DNA of 64,000 nucleotides, taken from assembly GCA_030490835.1 (NCBI GenBank), contig CM059972.1, positions 89,079,137 through 89,143,136 on the forward strand, written 5' to 3'. Below, piece after piece: positions 23,734 to 35,894 of this stretch. The notes beneath the pieces are model-generated. The model saw only the letters and a program-made list of their open reading frames with translations, was not told the DNA's origin and did not search any database. A program made the translations under genes and the position numbers. The first letter of the stretch is position 1. Each line of letters starts with the position of its first letter. This DNA comes from Annona cherimola (taxonomy: Eukaryota > Streptophyta > Magnoliopsida > Magnoliales > Annonaceae).

Positions 23734-26700
23734 GTTACCAGCAACGTTCGAAGCTTAATAAACTTAAACACCCTTGTCCATTTCAAAATGATCTGTATAT
23801 GTTTAATTTGGTGTTTATTTTTATTTATATCAATTTTTATTTCTTATCTCCTGTCTTATGTTCTATTGCATGGGGTGACTAGTACTGAAACGAGTAGAAC
23901 TATTGAAATTAACATGGACAATTTTTAATTATTTTTATGTATTAAAAAAAGTGATATTTAGGTGATCAAATCAATATGGATAGTTCAAGTAATATGCAAG
24001 ACAAGTTTAGCGATATTTGATGCAAAGGGAAGGCTCAAAACAAGTTTCCTTCTTTCTACTCTTAAGTGGTATTTGAATTTTTCTAGTTTTCTTATAATAA
24101 ATTGTTTTTCAATTTTTTATTCAATAGGTTTGTGATAAAAAATATATATATGATGAGTAACAAAGACATTAATAGGAGAATATCAACACGAAACTCAACC
24201 CGAGCCCGAATTTTAAAAATAGGGTTAGGGTCGAGGTTTACAAATAGGGTTAGAGTTGAAATTTTACATATAGGGTTAGGGTTAGGGTTGAGGTAAACTC
24301 GAATTTCATGAGCCCGAGTTACACCCCTACCTCCAACCCTCCTCCATTTTCAATTTTTTGTCAGCATCAATGAGCAAGGTAGCACAATAGTAGACGACCA
24401 CCCTAAATCGATTCACCCGCCTCTTCCAGCCTTCCTCCATTTTCAGATTTGCTCTTCACCTGCAAGGATGCAAGCACGATTGCAGCACTATCTCGGTAAC
24501 TTCTCGGCTTCTCCTTCACCGACGACACTTGATAGCAGCCATCAAAGCTGCACAACTTCTCTCCTCCAGTCCTAGTGCATAACTTCTTTGGTATAATTGC
24601 TTCATCCAACCTGCTTCTCCCCTGCCTCTATTTTGATTTTTCCTCTTTGCCAGTTCACCTACTTCATCTAGCTTATTTCTCCCTTATTGATGTTCATTGA
24701 TGATGTATTTTTTCACCAGGGTTGTAGCAAATGATGACGGATTAAAATAGTCACACAAGGCAGCCATGACAGGATGCCAGAGGGGGTTTTTTTCATGCCT
24801 CTTTCTTGAGATCTTTGGTTTGATCACGATGATCCCATATATAAATTTTCTATTTTTATAGTTGTTGCTCTATTTAACATATATTTCTATTTTGTGCCCA
24901 ATATATAATTTTAAAAAATTTATATAATATATTTATTTAATAACATTTCATATATTGATGGGTAAAAACTAAATAGTGTATATTAAAATTATTGGAATAC
25001 TCTAATAAATAATAAAATAATAAAATAAAATTTGTCCCTAAAAATAGTAAAATGAAATAAAAATATTATTTAATTATTCAACTATTATCAATTTTCTTCA
25101 TTGTGTTAGATGTATTAGGAAACTACAAATTACAAACACTCTAAAATAAATAGGGAGGATTCAAGACTCAAGGGTCAAAGGTTTTTTCATATTTCAGGTT
25201 AGTTGATGAATTTAAAATTTTCTTATTTAATATATTAATATATATACTTAGTTAATGAATTTTTAAAATTTTTTTATTAATTTTTTCATGCTGTTTTGTT
25301 TTGATGATCATTCTAACATATAGACTTACGAATTATGAATATATAAATTTATTAATATATAATTATTAAAAATAATTATATATTTCTAATATCATAAATA
25401 TGTCATGATGACGTCACCGGTTCAAACCAGACCAGTTCCTTCACCAGTTTGATCATCGGTTTGGTTCTGACATCCTTGTTTTAAACGTGGGAGAGGTCCA
25501 AACCCTCCCCATTTCATGCCATTTTTTTCTCTTATTCATCCCTATGACCCTAACTCTCTAGCCCAATAAAAAACCACTCAAAAGCGCTTGGATTCACATT
25601 ATTTTTACATCAATGAAGTTTCTTGGATCAAGGAGAAATCTTGAAGCTTAGGAGATCTTGGGATAAATTGAAATAAAGGTAAGTACGTTGTTTTCTTTTG
25701 AATCAAAGCATGAAGTTGGGTTAGAATCATGTTATTTTGTGATTGTTTGTGGGCACCGTATTTATTTTTGTGATTTGAAGAAATGTTGAGAGACGGGGCT
25801 TGTGTAGAGATTGTAGGGAGGTTAAAAATTAAAATTTTTTATGGAAATACATATAAATGATGAAATGGAAGTATTTAGAAGTGGTTTTGTATGATATTAT
25901 TATGTGTTGGGTGGAATCACATGCATTTTGAATGAGTTTCGTTTAATTTTTATATGTTACCTATAAGGTGTTTATTCAAATGTCCAAGTGAGGCTTAATG
26001 ATTAGAACCCATATATGAATAGATATGTAGGACCTTAATGATGTAAATAATGTGTTGCAAATGCTTGAGAGCATATGTGTTGTTGAATTATTTATATTAG
26101 AACTTGTGATGGGCTTGATGGATATGAGTTGTATGAATTGAAATGGAACTTGAACTTTGCATTTGAGGATATTGTTGGATATTTGTTAGAATTTAATATA
26201 GATGCACGTAAAGGATGAAATCAAAGTATTTAAATGCGATTTTGTATGATACTATTATGTGTTGGGTAGAATCTCATGAATTTTAAGTGAGTTTAGTTTG
26301 ATTTTCATATGTTGTCTATGGGATTTTTGTTGAAGTACCCAAGTGAGGCTTTTTACCTAAAAATCATATATGAATGGATGTGTATAGTTGAATTATTTGG
26401 AATGAAAGTTATGATGGGCTTGATGAATATAGTTTATATGAATTGAAATGAGGCTTGAACTTTGTGCTTGAGGACATGGTTGAATGTTTATTAGAATTTA
26501 CGATGAATCGACATGGGTTGTGTATTTAGATAGATTCTAGGATGGTTTGGTATGAGCTTTTGTTTGTCAAATGTTGACTAGACGAATTGGGGCTAAGCCC
26601 TTTAAAAATGGATTGGTATTTTCAAATATGTATCTGTGAATGGTTTTGATAAATCGATAGTGCATGACATGAGGTTTGATTTTAGCATGAGCATGATGCA

Positions 26701-27438
26701 TATGACATGAGTGATGCATATGCATGGTTTGCATAGAGTTGTTCATGACCCTTTATTGACATGAAGATGGGGTTATTCATGGCGCTTAATAGACACGAGG
26801 TTGGTTAGTTTCATATGTGTATTTGTGGCATGGCATAATTGTGTGGGGGCATGTGGTGGCATGACATAATTGTGTGGGGGCATGACATACATGATTAATT
26901 TATCGATCGCACCTACTTATTGAGTTTTCCTGACTCATGTGTTTGTTTCCAACATTTTAGCAGGATGGCCATTGCAAATACTTAGTCGTGAGCTTGAGCT
27001 AGGTCATTTGATTTCAAATTGGGGCAGATTATGGTAGGTATAAGTTGTATAGTTTTGTATAGTAGTATTTAAAGTTAATTTATATGTGAGATATTCATGT
27101 GCATATATTATATAATAAGTATTCAGTTGTATATTATATATTGAGATGTGGTTCATGGATGTATAGGCTATTAAGGCCTCATTAATGTATTTGAGAATTA
27201 TAAATGTATATTGTACTTCTTCTAAGATATGAATGATGGAAATAATTGTAGGTTAATTAGTTTTGTTGTCATATGTCTAATTTATGAATTAGTTATGAAT
27301 ATTTAAGGTTGCTACATGTGGATTTTTATACATATATGTGGTCCTTTGTGTTTGGAATTAGGATAGATCCCAGGGAGATGCTGCGTGATCTCTACCGAAG
27401 TGACCGTCAGTCTGGGGTCATGGTTGGCGGGTGGTACA

Positions 27439-27994
27439 ATGGGTTATAACTTTGACATTTAGTTTTGTCTAGGTAGTGCTAATTCTACCACAGATGCCTT
27501 GTCTCACCAAATGACAGCAGAGCCCCATCACTATTTCAAAATTGTCTTGTCCACTCTTAGTTTAGATCCTCGAGGAGAATCGTTCAACAACAAAAGTGCT
27601 TAAAATTTGGCAAGTTCCTGAGTAGGATCCTGTTAGCAAACCAACATATTCTCTTCATAATGATATTTTTGTACTATAAAAGATGCATCACATTGCCGGC
27701 TTCTTCGAAGGTAATTCTTCCCCCGTTTTAATACTTTTATGTGTCAGTTAGTGGTGGTCATGTCAATATCCTACACACTTGTAAGTGCATTCATGTTCAT
27801 TTCCACTAGAAGGCGTGCACCATAGAATTCAATCAGTAGTAACTGCTTATGATGTTTGTAATCGGGTTAAATATTCTATCCAAAAATTGGCAGGTCTGCT
27901 TCGAGGACAATACGTGGGAAGATAAACAATAATTGCGTACTCTTTTTTCCTCTTTGAACTTAGAGGACCAGGTCAATTCTCCACCAACCAGGGA
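27439..27994 (+). pseudogene. Gypsy A pol continuation: RNase H end, integrase zinc-finger traces, pol tail
   Basis: The frame starting at 27439 completes the peptide cut at 9458 and goes on to NSTTDALSHQ, the usual RNase H/integrase linker. Further on, 27745-27900 holds frame-broken traces of the integrase HHCC region (VTAYDVCNRVKYSIQKLAG). It then jumps to a typical pol C-terminus ending in SSLNLEDQV just before the 3' LTR. The integrase catalytic core is absent. Confidence 0.65.
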
Positions 27995-28378
27995 TGTTAT
28001 GCTAGAGAACAAACCAGATTAGCAAGCGGTAAAGCCATGTTAGCAGGAGGAACCTCGTTTAGGTTTGGGTTCGACGTTGAGGTCACATGCTCATATACGT
28101 CCAAGAGAGAAGTTAAATCTTTGAAAGGCGATGCTGAGCATGTGAATGGAACTTTCATGCCAGTTGGAAGCGTTGAGTCGGTTATGCTTGAGAGTATAAC
28201 TAGTGTTAGTGGGGTCGAGTTGTGGGACTTTGATTTTTGTCATAGATCTCTGTAATAAAGGACGTGTCCCCTCCTGAAGAGGGACACAATTGGCTTCTAA
28301 AGACCAATCAGAATAATATTCCTTTGTTGTTTGAAGTCTATTATGAATTGTCTCATTTAGATAGACATATTCATAACA
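27995..28378 (+). repeat. 3' LTR of Gypsy A
   Basis: Starts TGTTATGCTAG and ends AACA; aligns to 6342-6671. The 9.2-kb element family B at 43057-49261 has unrelated LTRs. Confidence 0.78.
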
Positions 28379-28383
28379 CAATC

Positions 28384-29033
28384 ATAAATTCAAATTTTAA
28401 ACCTTCCATCCTCACATCCCGAGGATAATAGTTAATTCGACGTCAACACATTTTCTTAAAAATTGAAGCCCAACTGAGGGAGAAAAAAGAAGAAATTAGA
28501 ATAATGAAAAATTGAATTGAAGTGAGAGCTCTACCCCTAAATTCAGGACTAAGATTATTCTATGCTAAACTTCAAATGCAAATCATCAATGTTTGGATCA
28601 TCACTTTGACAAAAAAAGAGAAGAAAAGAAGTAAACTATTTATTTTATGGCTCTTAGAAGACACTCATAAATGCCCGCCTACCACAACTATAGTTAAATT
28701 TGGTGGAAGATTTATAAATTGGAGTTCCACAACCCGCACAACAGTGTATAACATTACCAAAGAATATTTTGTATTCTTTAGTGCCTAGGTACCTGGGAAA
28801 TTTAGCTTGTATTAAGCATTTATAAATGTCGGAGGTTGATAAATAAGATCAAGAATAAACAAAGCCAGTATCTAAATGACGAAATAAAACTTGGTATAAC
28901 AACAACATAAAGCAAAATAACTCATCAGCTAAAATTTTATCTACTAGCAAGCTTCATACCAGTAACATCGAAAGCACCCTAATCAATCTCATTAATAACT
29001 TAGGATAAATTCAGCTAAGCATTTAGTATGACT
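28384..29033. other. Intergenic, unassigned
   Basis: An 88-codon open frame at 28522-28788 shows no recognisable domain and no splice context; I do not call it a gene. The remainder is AT-rich without visible repeats. Confidence 0.4.
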
Positions 29034-29188
29034 TTTCTACTTTTCATTCAAGCTACAATGATAGATTCGAATCCTTTGCGACTTTGATAAAGTTAAAGTT
29101 GAAGTCAACTTTAGCCTGTGACTTGGAGGAAAAAAGGAAGCACCAACTTTTTGAAAAGAAAAGTTCATTTGAAGTTGCACCCAAAGTC
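29034..29188 (+). repeat. 155-bp sequence duplicated at 34152-34306
   Basis: Starts TTTCTACTTTTCATTCAAGC and ends AAAGTC. It precedes the 5' LTR of Copia element 2 and recurs directly before that element's 3' LTR. It contains AAGTCAACTTTAGCCTGTGAC, an LTR-type palindrome unit, and is therefore probably a piece of an older related LTR into which element 2 inserted. Confidence 0.8.
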
Positions 29189-30738
29189 TATTGTAAACAT
29201 ATGACAAATTAAGGACAATCCATGTTTTGATAATTAAAAATTTAATTTGAGAATTATCAAGGTACTAATGTGGTATTAAGTGTTTTCAAGAATTACAATA
29301 TTCAAAGATAAAAAACTTGGCAGGCTAAGTCGCATGCCAAGTCAACTTAGGCATTGACTTAGGTGAAGTCGATACCGAAGTCGACTTCAGTATCGACTTT
29401 GAGACCCTATTTTTCGATAGCGTTGAAATTTGGACACTTGAGTAGACGAAGTTGCAACCGAAGTCGACTTCGCTTGCGACTTAGGTGAAGTCGTAATATT
29501 AGGTTGACTCTATCTGCAACTTGGGATATTTTCAAGGACAAGAGTTGAAGCTGACAATGTTAAGTCACATTCCAAGTCGACTTCATCATGCAACTTGGGT
29601 GAAGTCGCACCTGAAGTCGACTCAGACTCTCGACTTGAATGAAATAATAATTCAAGATGATCATAAATGCTATACTTAGAAAGATGAAGTCCAAATCATG
29701 AAAGAATGACAAGTTTGAGTCAAGGTTACATAAAGTTTTTATCAAATGTTCGAGAAAGATTGACCAAACTCAAGTATCAAGAAGAATGAATAGAACACAG
29801 ATACAAATGAAGATTTATAAGCACGAAATATGAAGAAGCAAGACAAACAAGCAAAAGAAAATTTCATTATATCAAAGCTCGAAGAAATCAGATAGCTGGT
29901 AAATCGCAACCCAAGTCGACTTCACCTGCAACTTGGGTCAAGTCTGAGACCAAGTCGACTCAAGTCTGGAACTTGATTGAAGAGCTGAAGACCGAAGTCG
30001 CATATGAAGTCGACACTTCAGTCTGCGACTTGAATCGCAATGGTCGAAAAAATTCGAACGTTGGTGCATTAAATGCGTGCCAACTACCTTCAAAAGTTTG
30101 AATTTACTCTTCTCTATTTAAGACACTTCGAGTGAACTGGAAAGGGTAAAAAGATAACATTGATTGAGTTCAACCTCTTTATTCTCAAGCGTTTATGTGA
30201 TATAAAAGAAAGCTTTCAAGAAGAACTCAGTGACAAACTGCAAGTGCTGAACTGCTCCATCATCGACTCCTTCTACGAGTTCTTCTCTTTGCAGAAATTT
30301 GTTCCTACACATTTGTAAAGTATAATATCATTTTTTCTTTATTAATTATTTGTGTTCCACTTGGCTTAGTATTGGAGACTAAGATCAAGTGAAGACAAAG
30401 TAACGTGTGATTGAAGTGTGACTTGTCACCTACTTGTGCTAAGTTTACGTAAGGCTCCCTAGAGATGGAATTTAGAAAAGAGAAAGAGCTCTATTGTATT
30501 GTTATTTTGTTTAGTAGAACCCAAGATACTAAGGTGTGTTCTTGGAGGAGTAAAGTAGGGAGGGTTGTCCCGAACTACTATAATCTCTTAAGTTTAATTT
30601 AATTATTTTTATATTCCACATTTTGCATTTGAGGGGATTAAAACTCTCAAGGGGTTAAGCTTCTAGTTACGAGAGAATTTTTCAAAAATCCAATTCACCC
30701 ATTCCTTCTTGGATTTTGCTACAAACTTGGGACTAACT
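29189..30738 (+). repeat. 5' LTR of Copia element 2
   Basis: Starts TATTGTAAAC (TG decayed to TA) and ends CTAACT where the young element has CCAACA. Contains the same AAGTCG/CGACTT palindrome units and the GGTGAAGTCG spacing. Confidence 0.85.
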
Positions 30739-30740
30739 AG

Positions 30741-30752
30741 TGGTATCAGAGC
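30741..30752 (+). other. Primer-binding site of Copia element 2
   Basis: TGGTATCAGAGC, intact, two bases after the LTR end. Confidence 0.9.
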
Positions 30753-30788
30753 AGGTCTTTGAGTTTCTACCAAAAAGATCTTATTGAA

Positions 30789-32634
30789 TGACATCCCAAT
30801 CAACTTCTACTCCTACGTTTGCTAAAGGTCATTCATTTACTAGGCCACTACTATTTGATGAAAGTAACTTCGATTACTGAAAGTTGAGAATGAAACAACT
30901 TATTATAACTACTGATATGGACTCTTGGATTGCTATCTAAGATAGAGTTACTCTACCAATTGGCGAAAGAGCCTTTGAATGGACTAAAGAAGAAGTTAGA
31001 ACTGTAAAGAAAAATATCAAGGCAATGAACTCCGTCTTTTGTGCTTTAACAGCTGCAGAGTATGATAAGGTATCCTCCTGTCAAACAGCCAAAGAAATAT
31101 AGGATACACTAATATCAATATATAGAGGAACTTCTCAAGTCCAAGGAAGAGAAGAAATATATTTATTAGAGAGTTAGAAAGTTTTAAAATGTTATATACT
31201 GAAAATATATCTGAAATATTTGCAAGGTTTTCCTAGATCACTAATGCATTAAAAGGCTTTGAAAAAATAATTTCTGAATCTGAACAGGTCATGAAGATAC
31301 TAAGAGTTCTACCCGAGTCATAGACCCCAAATATCGTTAAAGTTAGAAGATCTTATCAGTTCTCTTATATCTCATGAATTGATTAAGAGAAGAAACGAGG
31401 AACATCACAAAAGAAAAAGGGCTATTGCTTTGAAAGCTACGCAGAATTCAGATAAGTCCACCTCATCCTCTCAGAATAATGACGAAAATATTGCTCTACT
31501 TACCCGAAGATTCAGAAAGTTCGTAAGAAACGGAAAGAATTTCAAAGGATTTAAGGAGAGAAATAGAAAGGAAAAGAAGAAGAAAATGACTAAATGCTAT
31601 AGGTGTGGTGGAATAAGATAAATACAAGCTTAATGTCCTACACCAGAAGAAAGCAAGTCAAAAGAACGACAAGAGAAGAAGGAGAGAAACGAAAATAAAA
31701 AATTTTAGAACACCAAGGGCAGGGAAATGTACGTAAATGAGGAAACATCTACAACGAGCAGCTCATCAAATGAAGAAAATGAGGTAGCCAATTGTGCTTG
31801 AATATGTCGTATGACAAGGATTGAGGAAGAAAACAATATGATCTGCCTTACTGCAACTGAAGTAATAAATGGACAAACCGCATCAACAAATTGCACCAGC
31901 AGTGAAGAGGTAACCTCCGAACTCAATCACTCTAATACCAAGTCTATCTACTCCTCTACAAATGATTATCTTAAATGTGCTGAGTTAGATGAATTGCAAC
32001 AAGCATGTGATTCATTATATGAAGAAATCAAGAAGCTAAGCAGTAAACTCACATTGAAGAAAAACGACAACGTGACTCAATTATTATTGTAAATGGAAAA
32101 CTAGCTAAAAGAGTCAACTGCTTAGCAGATGCAAACAACGCCTTAACAGACAAAGTAGAAAGGCTAAAAAAATAAAATGAATAATTAAATGAATCATTAG
32201 AAAAATTTTCTAACCCAGGGAAAAGTGTGAAAATGTTTTTAAAGATGACCATCCAAAACAACAAAAGTGGACTTGGGTATTCTACATTTAAGAAAAGTGA
32301 AAGCAGTAAATCAAATACTTCAAAATTGGGTAAATACCAAGCCAAGACAACACCTTTTCATAAACCAAGAGTAACTTATGTTGCTTGGACAAAAAGGCCA
32401 ACTTGGGAACCACAAAATAAATGGAGCCCCACTCAAAGACTACCTTGGGCATGCAATTTTCGTAACAAATTGTGTTATAAAATTTATCAATGCAGAATAA
32501 AGAAATTACATGACCAAGGTACTAAATTGGTTTGGGTACCAAAAAACATTGAATTTGTGTCTTCCAAAGTAAAACAACATAAACTCCAATGACTTACTAA
32601 CCCAAATGGACCCATTAAATGGGTACCAAAGAGA
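30789..32634 (+). pseudogene. Copia element 2 gag remnant
   Basis: Same order as the young gag, with many stops. RPLLFDESNFDY-like capsid sequence occurs near 30845. KCYRCGG begins the zinc knuckle at about 31595 but a stop follows. The coiled-coil segment is at 31811-32092 and the second Cys/His motif is near 32450-32495 with cysteine changes (CNFRNKLCYKIYQC). The T run that is frameshifted in the young copy is one T shorter here. Confidence 0.8.
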
Positions 32635-32659
32635 TAAGCTCTATGTGAAATTTTTTACA

Positions 32660-34151
32660 GATATGTCTTAAAGCAAAGGTCAGCAACATATAGTTCATGG
32701 ACAATGGTTGCTCAAGACATATGACAGAAGAAAAAGGATTATTTTATGATATCAAACCATATAATGAAGGAACTGTTGCATTTGGAAAGAATGAGAAAGA
32801 TAAAATAAAAGGTAAAGAAAATATTTATGGTATTTCAAATGCATGTATTGAGGATGAGCTATTTGTCGAAGGACTCAAACATAACCTAATGAGCATTATT
32901 CAATTATGTGACAAAGGCTATAAAGTTGTGTTTAAATTTTCTATACGCAATATTTTTTATGGAGATCACATAGTTTTTAGTGGCAAAAGATATAGAAATA
33001 TATATTTGGTTCCCTTGATGAACTAGATGGACAATATCTTATGACAATTGATAATGATCCATGAGTTTAGTATAAAAGACTTGGACACATAAATATAGCA
33101 AACATTAAGACCCTATGAAAAAAGAGCTTGGTAGAAGGATTACCAAAGCTTAAATATGATAAAGATAAAATTTACAAAGCATGTCAACTATCCAAGTAGC
33201 CTAAAATGTCATTTTTCTCTAAAAATGAAATTTCAACAACAAGACCACTTGAATTATTATACATGGATCTATATGGGTCATCCGACACATTAACTCTTGG
33301 AGGAAAAAAGTATGTATATGTTATTGTTCATGATTTTTTAAGCTTCACATGAATAATACTTTTAGCTAACAAAGATAAAACCTTCTTAATGTTTGTCACT
33401 TTCTCAAAACTGGTGCAAAACGAAAAGCAAAATACAATCATATCTATTAGAAGTGATCATGGTGGTGAATTTGAAAATAAACGATTTATAGAATTTTGTA
33501 ATAAAAAAGGAATTCATTATACTTCCCAACAAAATGGGGTAGTTGAAAGGAAAAATAGAACAATACAAGAGATCACCAGAACTATGCTAAATGAAAGTAA
33601 ATTATTTAAAATTTTTTGGAAAGAAGCTGTAAGTACATCATGTCATGTACTAAATCAAATTATGATAAGAGTAATCTTGAAAAAGACTCCATACGAGCTA
33701 TGGAAATGTAGAAAGTCAAATATTTTATACTTTCATGCTTTTAGCTGCATTTGCTATGTATTGAATAATAGAAAAATAAACTTAGGTAAATTAGATGCAA
33801 AAAATGATGAGACGATATTTCTTGGATATTCATCAAATAGTAAAATATTTAGAGTTTTCAACAAAAAAAATCAAGTATTAGAACAATCCATACATATTGT
33901 ATTTGATAAATTTAATCCAAATCTCAAAAAAGAGGATGAGCTAAGTGATGCAGATGACATGTCAAAGAATCTTAAAAAGTTACATATGGAAAAGCAAGAG
34001 GAATCAGAATCAAAGCAAGAGCAATCATCGGACAAAAAAGGTAAGTGAAGGTAATGACTCTTACAAACCTTCAAATGATTTAAAATTCAAAAATGATCAT
34101 CCACTTGAGTAAGTAATCGGTAATCTATATGAAGGAGTAAGAACTAGAGGA
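32660..34151 (+). pseudogene. Copia element 2 protease and integrase remnant, truncated
   Basis: FMDNGCSRHMT shows the protease motif with the active-site DSG changed to DNG. The integrase zinc-finger region (33060-33200) has stops. The core retains its first aspartate, a second in RSDHGGEFEN (33447 onwards) and the glutamate in NGVVERKNR. Reading ends at 34151, a few residues into the integrase/RT linker, at the junction with the duplicated flank. Confidence 0.82.
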
Positions 34152-34306
34152 TTTCTACTTTTCATTCAAGCTACAATGATAGATTCGAATCCTTTGCGAC
34201 TTTGATAAAATTAAAGTTGAAGTCGACTTTAGCCTGTGATTTGGAGGAAAAAAGGAAGCACCAACTTTTTAAAAGGAAAAATCCATTTGAAGTTGCACCC
34301 AAAGTC
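34152..34306 (+). repeat. Second copy of the 155-bp flank repeat
   Basis: Aligns to 29034-29188 with about ten changes and sits where a polypurine tract should be. Its end AAAGTC matches the TSD. Confidence 0.8.
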
Positions 34307-35894
34307 TATTGTAAACATATGAAAAATTAAGCATAATCTATGTATTGATGATTAACAACTCAGTTTGAAAATGATCAAGGTACTAATGTGGTATTAAGTG
34401 TTTTCAAGGATTACAATATTCAAAGATCACAAACTTGGCAGGTCAAGTCTCATGCCAAGTTGACTCAAGCATTGACTTAGGTGAAGTCGATACCGAAGTT
34501 GACTTCAGCATCGACTTCGAGGCCCTATTTTTCGACAACGCTGAAATTTGGACACTTAAGCAAATGAAGTCGCAACGGAAGTCGAGTTCGCTTGCGACTT
34601 AGGTAAAATTGCAATATCAAGTCGACTCCATCGGCGACTTGGGATATTTTCAGAGACAAGAGTTGAAGTTGACAATGTCAAATCGCATTTCAAGTCGATA
34701 TCGTCATGCGACTTGGGTGAAGTCGTACCTGAAGTTGACTCAAACTCTCGACTTGAATGAAATAATAAATTAAGATGATTGTAAATACTATACTCAGAAA
34801 GATGATGTCCAAATCATGAAAGAATGATAAGTTTGAGCCAAAGTTACATAAAGTTTTCATCAAATGTTTGAGAAAGATTGACCAAGCTCAAGTATCAAGA
34901 AGAATAAATAGAACGCAGATACAAATGAAGAATTATAAGAATGAAATATGAAGAAGCAAGACAAACAAGCAAAAGAAGATCACATTATATCAAAGCTCTA
35001 AGAAATCAGATAGCTGGTGAAATCGCAACCGAAGTCGACTCACTTGTGACTTAGGTCAAGTCTGAGACTAAGTCGACTCAAGTCTGGAACTTGACTAAAG
35101 AGCTGAAGACAGAAATCACATTCGAAGTCGATTCCAGTCTACGACTTCAATGAAGTCGCATACTAAGTCGACTCCAGTTTGCGATTTGAATTGTAACGAT
35201 TGAAAAAATTCGAACGTTGGCGCATTAAATGCACGTCACCTATCTCCAAAAGTTTGAATTTACTATGCCAAATTTAAGACACTTCAAGTTAACAGGAAAG
35301 GGTAAAGAGATAGCATTGATTGAGTTTAACCTCTTTATTCTCAAGCATTTATGTGATCTAAAAGAAAGCTTTCAAGAAGAACTCAGTGACAAACTGCAAT
35401 TGCTGAATTGCTCCATCATCGACTCATTCTACAAGTTCTTCTCTGCGTAGAAATTTGTTTCTACACATTTGTAAAGTGTAGTATCATTTTTTCTTTATTA
35501 ATCATTTGTGTTCCACTTGGCTTAGTATTGGAGACTAGGATCAAGTGAAGGCAAAGTAGCGTGTGATTGGAGTATGACTTATCATCTACTTGTGCTAAGT
35601 CTATGTAAGGTCTTCTAGAGCTGGAATCTAGAAGAGAGCAAGGGCTCTGTTATTTTGTTATTTTGTTTAGTGGAACTCAAGAAACTAAGGTGTGTTTTTG
35701 GAGGAGTGAAGTAAGCGGGGTTGTCCCAAATTACTATAATCTCTTGAGTTTACTTTAATTATTTTTATATTCTATGTTTTTCATTCGAGAGGATTAAAAC
35801 TCTGAAGAGGTTAAACTTCTAGTTACAAGAGAATTTTTCAAGAATTCAATTCACCCCTCCCCTCTTGGGTTTTTTCATAAACTGGGGACCAACA
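34307..35894 (+). repeat. 3' LTR of Copia element 2
   Basis: Aligns to 29189-30738. It has one extra palindrome unit of about 45 bases (around 35145-35190), so unit number varies between LTRs. Ends ACCAACA. Confidence 0.85.

Larger units (their letters stand above)
11445..24329. mobile_element. hAT-like element 2 (net about 2.0 kb), inserted in hAT-like element 1
   Basis: Exact 8-bp repeats CCTCCAAC flank it at 11437-11444 and 24330-24337. The left end reads TTAGGGGTGCAATTTGGGCC, the right end, inverted, TAGGGGTGTAACTCGGGC. Both ends and the CCCGAACCC and AGGGTTAGGG subterminal motifs match the small element at 4121-4809. It is interrupted by the Sirevirus at 12861-23733. Net length about 2007 bp; its inside is mostly unlike the 689-bp relative and contains the GC-rich block at 11640-12090. 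No transposase was found. Confidence 0.75.
10638..25478. mobile_element. hAT-like element 1 (net about 1.95 kb), inserted in the solo LTR
   Basis: Exact 8-bp repeats TTTTAAAC flank it at 10630-10637 and 25479-25486. Terminal sequences are TATTGTTAGAACC on the left and, inverted from the right, GGATGTCAGAACC. Subterminal regions on both sides are rich in GGTT/AACC motifs in inverted orientation. An 8-bp TSD with imperfect TIRs fits hAT. It is interrupted at 11445-24329. A small GC-richer block at 10889-11119 could be read as 76 codons but shows no family resemblance; no transposase is visible, so it is non-autonomous. Confidence 0.7.
9464..27438 (+). mobile_element. Solo LTR of a long-LTR Gypsy family, split by later insertions (net about 3.1 kb)
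   Basis: The insert that interrupts Gypsy A pol starts TGTAATGCCTCGGG and ends GGTGGTACA, the TG...CA form of an LTR. Flanks are ATGAA (9459-9463) and ATGGG (27439-27443), a 5-bp TSD with two G-to-A changes on the left. After removing the hAT nest (10638-25478 plus one TSD copy) 3126 bp remain, with no primer-binding site, gag or pol, so this is a recombined solo LTR. A start TGTAAYGCC and a length near 3 kb are usual for Tekay/Del-type Gypsy LTRs (recollection). Segments: 9464-10637 and 25487-27438. A CTAACTCTCTAGCC stretch at about 25550 may be near the transcription start. Confidence 0.68.
6342..28378 (+). mobile_element. Degenerate Gypsy element A (outermost layer of a five-deep nest)
   Basis: Direct repeats at 6342-6671 and 27995-28378 are LTRs, with a primer-binding site after the left one. 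Between them lie broken gag, protease, reverse transcriptase and RNase H (to 9463), then integrase and the pol tail (27439-27994). The flanks TAGTC (6337-6341) and CAATC (28379-28383) fit a decayed 5-bp TSD. The pol sequence is cut after 9458 and resumes at 27439, which marks the insertion of the inner layers. Removing them leaves about 4.06 kb, shorter than an intact Gypsy element; the integrase core is largely missing. LTRs differ at very roughly one base in six, so the element is old. Domain order with integrase last identifies Ty3/Gypsy. Confidence 0.78.
29189..35894 (+). mobile_element. Older Sirevirus-like Copia element 2, rearranged
   Basis: LTRs at 29189-30738 and 34307-35894; TSD AAGTC at 29184-29188 and 35895-35899. 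Gag, protease and integrase relatives of the young element follow a TGGTATCAGAGC primer site. Pol stops abruptly at 34151, where the 155-bp flank repeat and the 3' LTR follow; reverse transcriptase, RNase H, third ORF and polypurine tract are absent. The LTRs differ at roughly one base in ten, so it is far older than the element at 12861. Confidence 0.85.

Noticed and set aside
28522..28788. 88-codon open frame between the Gypsy nest and Copia element 2
   Set aside because: No domain, poor start context, no splice partner and AT-rich composition; chance open frame is more likely.
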